Below are positions 1 to 4,490 of a stretch of DNA of 6,445 bases, piece after piece. The DNA is from Bryobacterales bacterium (GTDB taxonomy: Bacteria; Acidobacteriota; Terriglobia; Bryobacterales; Bryobacteraceae). The number at the start of each line of letters is the position of its first letter. Positions within the stretch are counted from its first letter, which is position 1. The stretch covers positions 18,722 through 25,166 of the forward strand of contig PLRZ01000699.1 of assembly GCA_003164075.1 (NCBI GenBank), written 5' to 3'. The notes beneath the pieces were generated by a model. The model did no database searches, was not told where the DNA came from, and was given only the letters and a program-made list of their open reading frames with translations. Both the position numbers and the translations under genes were made by a program.

Positions 1-95
1 CCACGACATCAGGAGTCCAGAGGCTTGGCTCTCTTCCCGGCCGGGCGGCAGGCGCGTCACCGGAGCCACAAGCCAACAGCCCAAAACGGACGGGA

Positions 96-671
96 TTATT
101 GGATCCCCGTGGACGGTACCGCGATGGTTATGCCGCCGGTCAGCAGACCCACCGCGCGTGTGTCGCTGGTTGAGGATACCGTGCTTCCGGCGGCGTCGTA
201 AACCTCAAGCGTAGTCATCACACTGCAGAAGCCGACTGTGGCCGGCGACTCCACGGGACTCGGTGAAGGATTGACCACCACCACGCCACGGATCTCGGCG
301 CGAGCGGCCGTTTCCGACGTGACACTGGCGCGCGGCAGGTCGAAAGACGTGGCTGTTCCGGGAGCGAAATTCGGCACCACGGATTGCTTCACCAGAGTGC
401 CGGCGTTGTCGTAGAATTGCAGTTCCACGGTGCAATTCGGGTTGAGCAGCGTAGCGGTACTCGCCGGCGCCGGATTCAAGTTCACGACGTTGAGCCGCGC
501 GGTCTGGTTGGTGGTGAATCCGACCATTCCCGTGGTAAAGATTTGTTGCAGGAAAATGGGCGCTGTTGGCGATATCACGCCGCCCGGCAGCGTAACAGGC
601 TGCGCCAGCAGGGGTGCCGCAAAAGCCAGGACTGCCACCAGCGCGCCGCTATAGAGACACGGACACTTCAT
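96..671 (-). CDS. Small exported protein of unknown function
   Basis: The gene encodes 191 residues. The N-terminus is a Sec-type signal peptide: Lys2, a hydrophobic stretch from about residue 9 to 22, and a likely cleavage after LLA at residue 23. The mature part is rich in Thr, Val, Pro, Asn and Ala, has alternating hydrophobic residues typical of a beta-sandwich, and has no catalytic motif I recognise. Besides Cys3 and Cys5 in the signal, the only cysteines are Cys80 and Cys149, which could form one disulfide after export. The ATG start is supported by AAGGAGA nine bases upstream and a TATAAT box about 60 bases upstream. It is transcribed divergently from the dehydratase operon. Small exported proteins of this make-up are common in Solibacter-type genomes (recalled, not searched). 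I do not recognise a named family. The gene itself is well supported; its role is unknown. Confidence 0.8.
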   Translation of the reverse strand: MKCPCLYSGALVAVLAFAAPLLAQPVTLPGGVISPTAPIFLQQIFTTGMVGFTTNQTARLNVVNLNPAPASTATLLNPNCTVELQFYDNAGTLVKQSVVPNFAPGTATSFDLPRASVTSETAARAEIRGVVVVNPSPSPVESPATVGFCSVMTTLEVYDAAGSTVSSTSDTRAVGLLTGGITIAVPSTGIQ

Positions 672-679
672 AGGGATCT

Positions 680-686
680 TCTCCTT
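680..686 (-). promoter_or_regulatory. Ribosome binding site of the minus-strand exported protein
   Basis: On the minus strand the sequence reads AAGGAGA, a near-perfect Shine-Dalgarno sequence. It lies about nine bases before the ATG whose complement is at 669-671, and it fixes that start codon. Confidence 0.75.
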
Positions 687-730
687 GAGCCAAACAGGGA
701 GGACGCGGCGAGCCCTGGAGTCTCTGCCCG

Positions 731-736
731 ATTATA
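731..736 (-). promoter_or_regulatory. Probable sigma-70 -10 box for the minus-strand exported protein
   Basis: The minus strand reads exactly TATAAT here, about 60 bases upstream of the start codon. At 17-18 bases further upstream the -35 position reads CAAGCC or GCAAGC, a poor match to TTGACA, so the promoter is either weak at -35 or helped by an activator. It sits in the divergent region shared with the dehydratase operon. Confidence 0.5.
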
Positions 737-756
737 CACCTTGCGAAAACCGGGGC

Positions 757-785
757 TTGCTATTCGACGTGCAATCAGCTAAATA
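757..785 (+). promoter_or_regulatory. Possible promoter of the dehydratase/RraA operon
   Basis: TTGCTA at 757-762 and TAAATA at 780-785 are separated by exactly 17 bases, the ideal sigma-70 spacing. The predicted transcript start would be near 792, about 36 bases before the ATG at 828. Both hexamers are only partial matches to consensus, so this is tentative. It would lie back-to-back with the minus-strand -10 box at 731-736, so one regulator could control both directions. Confidence 0.3.
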
Positions 786-827
786 GTTTGATGACGCAAC
801 GAAGTCTTGCCGCCAGAGAGGGAGTCC

Positions 828-2093
828 ATGCAGAGTCCCACGCGCAGGTTGATTATGAAAAGCTCGCTGATGCCGATCGCGGGCTTGCTCGGTCTTCCGT
901 CGATTTCGGAAGCCTTACAGAACGCCGACACATCGTACCGGCGGCCTAAACTCAAAATTACGGAAATTCGTACCGCGGAGGTGCGCGTCCACGGCTACCA
1001 AGTCCACGTGCGCGTGTACACCGACCAGGGAATCGTCGGGCAGGGAGAATCCACCGACGCTTCGCAGGGCAACGTGCCCCTCATACGGTCGTTCGCGCGG
1101 CTGCTGGTAGGGCAGGACCCTCTGAATGTGGAGGCGGCCTTCGAACGGATCCGTACCTCCGGCGTATTCGCCGGCGCGCAGGGCGGGCAATACGTCACCG
1201 CCCTGACGGCCGTCGAGACGGCGCTTTGGGATATCGCCGGCAAGGCGACCGGGCTGCCGGTGTACCAGTTGCTGGGCGGCAAGGTGCGCAACCGGGTCCG
1301 CGTGTATTGCGATTCCGGCGCGCGCGAGATGATCCCCGGCGATGAGCAATCGGTGGCGCGCATCAAAGAAATTCAGAACATGGGCTTCACCGCGGCGAAG
1401 ATCGATATCGACGATGCGGCCGATCCGTCGCGCTTCGACCGCGTGAATTGGACCGCCAATAACAACGAGATCGACCACATGCTGGCCAAGATCGCCTGCA
1501 CGCGCGAGCATTACCCCAAGAATTTCGACATCGCCGTCGACATGCACGCGCGCTACGACGCCACCACGGGCAAGCGCGTCGCCAAGGAAGTGGAGCCGTT
1601 CAAGCTGATGTGGCTGGAGGAACCCGTGCCGGCGGAGAACGTGGATGCCATGCGCGAGATCCGCGAATCCACCCGCACGCCCATCTGCTGCGGCGAGAAC
1701 ATTTACATGCGGCACGGTTTCCGCGAGATTCTGGAGAAGCGCGCGGCCGACATTATCATGCCCGACTTTCAGAAGTGCGGCGGGTTGTTGGAGTCGCGCA
1801 AGATCGCCGACATGGCCCACACCTATTACGTGCCGGTGGCGCCGCACGCGGTGACTTCTCCCATCGGCATGATGGCCACGGCGCAGGTGTGCGCGGCCAT
1901 CCCGAATTTCCTGGTGCAGGAATGGCACTGGATCGATTCGCCGGAGCTGTGGCGGAATTGGGTGAAGGAAGGCGACATCATCCAAAAGGGCTTCATCACC
2001 CTCCCCGACCGCGCCGGATTGGGCGTGGAAATGAACGAAGAAGGCGCGCGCAAGGCACAAGTCCCGGGCACGCCGTGGTTCGAGAAAGCCTGA
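828..2093 (+). CDS. Tat-exported mandelate racemase/galactonate dehydratase-like enzyme (enolase superfamily)
   Basis: The gene encodes 421 residues. The ATG at 828 is preferred over an in-frame TTG at 807 because GAGAGGGAG precedes it. The N-terminus reads TRRLIMK followed by a hydrophobic stretch to about residue 30, a good twin-arginine signal, so the enzyme is probably folded in the cytoplasm and exported. An N-terminal capping domain spans about residues 40-160; the TIM barrel follows. Visible active-site residues are Lys191 in AAKIDID; Asp238 and His240 in VDMHARYD; Glu264 in WLEEP; Glu290 in CCGEN; Asp313 in IIMPDF; His340 in APHAV; and Glu365 in QEWHW. The three metal ligands are spaced 26 and 26, and the Asp-His dyad 27, which matches the spacing I recall for D-galactonate dehydratase, including the extra His two residues after the first ligand. 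It therefore most likely dehydrates a sugar acid to a 2-keto-3-deoxy acid. The true substrate cannot be read from sequence. It is followed after seven bases by the RraA-like gene. Confidence 0.9.
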   Translation: MQSPTRRLIMKSSLMPIAGLLGLPSISEALQNADTSYRRPKLKITEIRTAEVRVHGYQVHVRVYTDQGIVGQGESTDASQGNVPLIRSFARLLVGQDPLNVEAAFERIRTSGVFAGAQGGQYVTALTAVETALWDIAGKATGLPVYQLLGGKVRNRVRVYCDSGAREMIPGDEQSVARIKEIQNMGFTAAKIDIDDAADPSRFDRVNWTANNNEIDHMLAKIACTREHYPKNFDIAVDMHARYDATTGKRVAKEVEPFKLMWLEEPVPAENVDAMREIRESTRTPICCGENIYMRHGFREILEKRAADIIMPDFQKCGGLLESRKIADMAHTYYVPVAPHAVTSPIGMMATAQVCAAIPNFLVQEWHWIDSPELWRNWVKEGDIIQKGFITLPDRAGLGVEMNEEGARKAQVPGTPWFEKA

Positions 2094-2100
2094 GGTATCC

Positions 2101-3057
2101 ATGACCAAGACGTTGATGCGCGCCGCGCTGCCGGCGCTCCTGCTGGCCGGGGCCTTGGCGGCGCAGCCCGGCATTTTGACCAGGGAACTGCTGATCCAAT
2201 ACACCCCGGAATGGAAGGGCGAGCGATTTCCCGATGGCCGTCCCAAGGTGCCCGACGCCATTCTGAAACGCATGAAGACGGTGACGCTGGAAGAGGCGTG
2301 GGCGGTAGTCAAGGGCGCCGGATACGGCCATCAGTACGAGGACAACTGGTTCACCATCCATCCCGAAAAAGTGCTGGTGGGCCGCGCGTTGACGGCGCAG
2401 TGGCTGCCCGGCAGGCCGGATGTGCATCGCGCGATCACGGAACAGGGCGCGAAGGACGGCCGCGTGGGCGGGCAAAATGCCTGGCCGGTGGACATGCTGC
2501 AGCCCGACGATGTCTACGTGTGCGATCATTTCGGACTCAAGGTGGACGGCCCTTCCATCGGCGACAACGTGGGCAACGCCATCTACGCCAAGAGCGGCAA
2601 CGGCATTGTCTACGACGGCGCGGTGCGCGACATCAACGGGTTGAAGGAACTCGACAATTTCACGTCGTTCGTGCGCTCCTACGATCCGTCGCACCATTTG
2701 AGCAATCTCTCGGCCGGCGCGCAGATGAACTCCACCATGATCGGGATCAACATCCCGATTCGCATCGGCGGCGCGACGGTGATGCCCGGCGATGTGGTTC
2801 TGGGCCGCGATGGCGGTGTGGAGTTCATCCCGCCGCAGCTTGCCGAAAGCGTGGTGCAATACTCCGAAATCACGCAATTGCGCGATCGGTTCGGCCATCA
2901 GAGGCTGCGGGAAGGGAAGTACACCGCCGGGCAGATCGACGCGCGGTGGAGCGACCCGATCGAGAGCGATTTCACCGCGTGGCTGGGCGAGAATATCGAC
3001 AAACTCCCGGTGGGTCGCGCCCAGGTGGAAGAGATCCTGAAGAAGCGCGCGAAGTAG
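2101..3057 (+). CDS. Exported RraA-family protein (class II pyruvate aldolase/decarboxylase-like)
   Basis: The gene encodes 318 residues. It starts with Met-Thr-Lys, a hydrophobic core and ALAAQ, a Sec signal peptide cleaved near residue 20. The RraA fold is clear: PDDVYVCD near residue 140, the GDNVGNA segment at about 154-160, then GIVYDGAVRDI with Asp172, Arg176 and Asp177. The Arg-Asp pair corresponds to the catalytic arginine and the metal-binding aspartate of 4-hydroxy-4-methyl-2-oxoglutarate aldolases. A VMPGDVVLGRDGGVEFIP segment follows. Typical RraA proteins have about 160-220 residues; this one has an extra N-terminal region of about 70 residues after the signal, an insert around PSHHLSNLS, and a C-terminal tail. 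It begins seven bases after the dehydratase stop, with GAGG overlapping that stop, so the two are co-transcribed and probably translationally linked. A retro-aldol or oxo-acid decarboxylase role is inferred from the family. An RNase E inhibitor role is unlikely because the protein is exported. Confidence 0.85.
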   Translation: MTKTLMRAALPALLLAGALAAQPGILTRELLIQYTPEWKGERFPDGRPKVPDAILKRMKTVTLEEAWAVVKGAGYGHQYEDNWFTIHPEKVLVGRALTAQWLPGRPDVHRAITEQGAKDGRVGGQNAWPVDMLQPDDVYVCDHFGLKVDGPSIGDNVGNAIYAKSGNGIVYDGAVRDINGLKELDNFTSFVRSYDPSHHLSNLSAGAQMNSTMIGINIPIRIGGATVMPGDVVLGRDGGVEFIPPQLAESVVQYSEITQLRDRFGHQRLREGKYTAGQIDARWSDPIESDFTAWLGENIDKLPVGRAQVEEILKKRAK

Positions 3058-3191
3058 TCTGTGGCCAGGCACTCGTGCCCGGATTTCGGGTAGTAGGGGA
3101 AGTGAGCTGAGCCATTCCTGGTACCGCGCCACGGCGAGAGAACGCCGATCGATGCGGCTATCCACCCGCATTTTGCGACCCTGCACCACCC

Positions 3192-3356
3192 GAACCTGAG
3201 AATGGCGCTGACGTCGGCGAAAGGGTGAAGTCGTTGGAAGACAGTGGCATTTCCGTTGGAGTCGGAGGCGTGGAGAAACGCAGAAAGACCGTTAACCAGA
3301 GGGTATAAGCTGTTGACGTAGTTGGAGTTTGGCTCAAATTTGCCCTGACTCGCGGC
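3192..3356 (-). pseudogene. Possible decayed coding fragment
   Basis: Read on the minus strand just after a TGA at 3357-3359, one frame gives about 55 residues with a natural protein-like composition, including KFEPNSNYVNSLYPLVNG and NATVFQRLHPFADVSAILRF. The same stretch in the other two frames is Pro/Ser/Thr-rich or interrupted. There is no start codon with a ribosome binding site. Beyond about 3190 the frame runs into sequence antisense to the RraA-like gene and stops looking like protein. I recognise no family. It may be the remnant of a deleted gene, or a chance frame. Confidence 0.25.
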
Positions 3357-3501
3357 TCACCCATTGGTTAGCAGGTCACTCATGCAAGTGATTCAAAAAA
3401 CAGGCATCATAGAGAACGCGCTTCACTGGAGTCCGTTTCATTTTGTGCGAGGTTGGGCGGCCAGGATTCCATAACGAAAAACAGCGGCGGAGTTATTATG
3501 G

Positions 3502-3513
3502 AAAGGAGGGAGG
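3502..3513 (+). promoter_or_regulatory. Strong ribosome binding site of the antitoxin
   Basis: The run AAAGGAGGGAGG lies 7-10 bases before the ATG at 3521 and is the strongest Shine-Dalgarno sequence in the window. It decides the antitoxin start against a longer in-frame GTG start at 3443. Strong translation of the antitoxin relative to the GTG-started toxin fits the usual need for antitoxin excess. Confidence 0.7.
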
Positions 3514-3520
3514 CCGACGC

Positions 3521-3739
3521 ATGACGACACGCGCAGAACTGCACCAACTCGTGGATGAGTTGCCGGAAGATCAGGCGGAACTCGCGCGCGGGTGGCTCCA
3601 GGACCTCCGCGACGCCGCCGATGACGACGGGCCGCCGCTCGACGCCGAGGCGCTCGCCTCTCTGGATCGTGGCCTCGCAGATGTTGCTGCCGGCCGTGTG
3701 AAGCCTCTCGCTGACTACGAGCGCGAACGCGGCCTGTGA
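3521..3739 (+). CDS. Type II toxin-antitoxin system antitoxin
   Basis: The gene encodes 72 residues and is acidic. The first half is helical, with a REL-type pattern (RAELHQLVDELPEDQAEL, then GWLQDLRD at 24-31), followed by a flexible Asp-rich linker. The second half, with SLDRGLADVAAGRVKPL (residues 48-63) and a tail ending in ERERGL, resembles the toxin-binding tail of many small RelB/Phd-like antitoxins that accompany RelE/ParE toxins. It should neutralise the downstream toxin by direct binding and, with the toxin, repress its own promoter; both roles are inferred from the family. The ATG at 3521 is chosen over a GTG at 3443 because of the AAAGGAGGGAGG sequence before it. Its stop overlaps the toxin's GTG start in GTGA, which indicates translational coupling. 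The exact antitoxin family is uncertain because no classic ribbon-helix-helix signature is visible. Confidence 0.8.
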   Translation: MTTRAELHQLVDELPEDQAELARGWLQDLRDAADDDGPPLDAEALASLDRGLADVAAGRVKPLADYERERGL

Positions 3740-4002
3740 GTTTTCGAGTCAGCGTCGCGCACGAAGCCGAAAAAATCCTTGATCGCCTTGACCGGTCGAC
3801 CGAACAGCGTATTCGCGCTCGGTTCGGCCAATTTGCTGCCGACCCCTTCGATCCGCGCCTGTCCGCGCCCCTTACCGAAAGGCCCGGAATTCGGAAGTCC
3901 CGCGTTGGTGGCTGGCGCATCCTGTTCACCGTGGACCGCGAAGCCAGAGTGATCTATGTCCTCACTGTTGATACCCGTGGTCAGGTCTACAAACACTCAT
4001 GA
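3736..4002 (+). CDS. RelE/ParE-family toxin
   Basis: The gene encodes 88 residues, the normal length for this superfamily. It opens with a strand (FRVSVAHEAEKIL), a helical pair with DRSTEQRIRARF, then the diagnostic core RKSRVGGWRILFTVD (residues 53-67) and the final strands VIYVLTVDTRGQVYK. These match the RelE/ParE fold, in which basic residues of the R-x-G-x-W/Y-R region contact the target. RelE members cleave ribosome-bound mRNA and ParE members poison gyrase. The sequence alone does not decide which, although the R-G-Q-V-Y-K ending is common in RelE-like members. The start is GTG at 3736, overlapping the antitoxin stop by four bases. The 3' end overlaps the convergent recombinase remnant by about 41 bases. 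The frame is intact with no missing core residue, so the module is probably functional. Confidence 0.88.
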   Translation: MSFRVSVAHEAEKILDRLDRSTEQRIRARFGQFAADPFDPRLSAPLTERPGIRKSRVGGWRILFTVDREARVIYVLTVDTRGQVYKHS

Positions 4003-4378
4003 CGACCTCGTGCGGGAAGTCCAGAAGTTGTTCTGAGTAGCGCACGAGTGCCGCCTCGTTGAACGAGATTCGAATCCGGCCGGAGTCGGAATTCCGGATC
4101 GCTTCCTTGACGGCATCCCCAACGAGCCGGTGCTGCGCACTGACGTTCAGAATTGAAAAGACCTGGCTCAACGCGTGGATCGTGGCCAGCCAAACAGGCG
4201 GTCTCCCGCGTCGGGGTGGGAGGCTCTCGGCCGGTGCGCGAAAGATCGACTCGACTTCGTGATCAATATCGAAAACCCGCACCTGGGTTCCGGCACACGG
4301 CTTTCCACCCACTGCGGCTCGACGGCAGCGGAAGGCAACATAGCGCACGTCCTCTTTTCGCGTTCTGCCGCGTATCCA
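3962..4378 (-). pseudogene. C-terminal remnant of a large serine recombinase
   Basis: On the minus strand an uninterrupted frame ends in TGA at 3962-3964. Its codon use is natural (GTC, ATC, GCG, CTC, GAG). The upstream part reads GRTRKEDVRYVAFRCRR, with Cys at 4325-4327, then GGKPCAGTQVRV with a second Cys at 4295-4297, and an acidic VFDIDHEVESIF helix. This resembles the second half of the zinc-ribbon domain and the following helix of large serine recombinases. The end reads AVKEAIRNSDSGRIRISFNEAALVRY, resembling the terminal IxIxxxxAAL segment of that family. The catalytic resolvase domain, the recombinase domain and the first Cys pair are missing. No convincing start codon exists: GTG at 4346-4348 has a Shine-Dalgarno sequence only two bases away. 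The frame stays open further upstream but there is antisense to the glycosyltransferase. The identification rests on pattern memory, without a search. It could instead be an unknown small protein. Confidence 0.5.
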
Positions 4379-4405
4379 GCTTTCGGATTCTACGGAAGCG
4401 CGCCG

Positions 4406-4414
4406 TGATACACT
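4406..4414 (+). promoter_or_regulatory. Possible extended -10 element for the glycosyltransferase
   Basis: The sequence TGATACACT fits an extended -10 (TG, one base, then TACACT), 76 bases before the ATG at 4491. No good -35 lies at the normal distance, which is tolerable for an extended -10 promoter. It lies just outside the recombinase remnant, in agreement with a gene boundary near 4380. Confidence 0.3.
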
Positions 4415-4490
4415 CTCGCTTCGACTATCAAGGGTCCTGTCCGGATCTGTCACTCCTCGGCCGCCGCGCCTGGGTACTTGTGGAGGCGCC

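Larger units (their letters stand above)
3058..3520. other. Gene-poor spacer between the operon and the toxin-antitoxin pair
   Basis: No complete gene is convincing in this 463-base stretch. Directly after the RraA-like stop are two small inverted repeats: GGCA-CTCG-TGCC at 3068-3079 and CCCG-gattt-CGGG at 3078-3090. Neither is followed by a T-run, so they are not a clear intrinsic terminator. The middle holds a possible decayed minus-strand coding fragment (3192-3356). The part 3376-3474 holds only very short frames. The composition is less GC-rich than the flanking genes, consistent with eroded or acquired DNA. Confidence 0.5.

Noticed and set aside
36..45. Ten-base palindrome CCCGGCCGGG downstream of the minus-strand gene
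   Set aside because: It has no loop and no T-run on either side, so it is not a terminator, and such palindromes are frequent in GC-rich DNA.
807..827. TTG start extending the dehydratase by seven residues
   Set aside because: The ATG at 828 has a good Shine-Dalgarno sequence and places the twin-arginine motif near the N-terminus as expected.
915..2312. Long minus-strand open frame of 465 codons opposite the dehydratase and the start of the RraA-like gene
   Set aside because: It is rich in His, Arg, Ala and Val, has no recognisable domain, and is exactly antisense to two strongly supported genes; it is a by-product of high GC at third codon positions.
1996..3189. Minus-strand open frame of 397 codons opposite the RraA-like gene
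   Set aside because: Same antisense pattern with low-complexity Arg/His/Ala composition; the plus-strand RraA motifs are unambiguous.
3443..3520. N-terminal extension of the antitoxin from a GTG at 3443
   Set aside because: The extra 26 residues include translated ribosome-binding-site sequence (KEGGRR) and are unlike antitoxins; the ATG at 3521 is far better placed.
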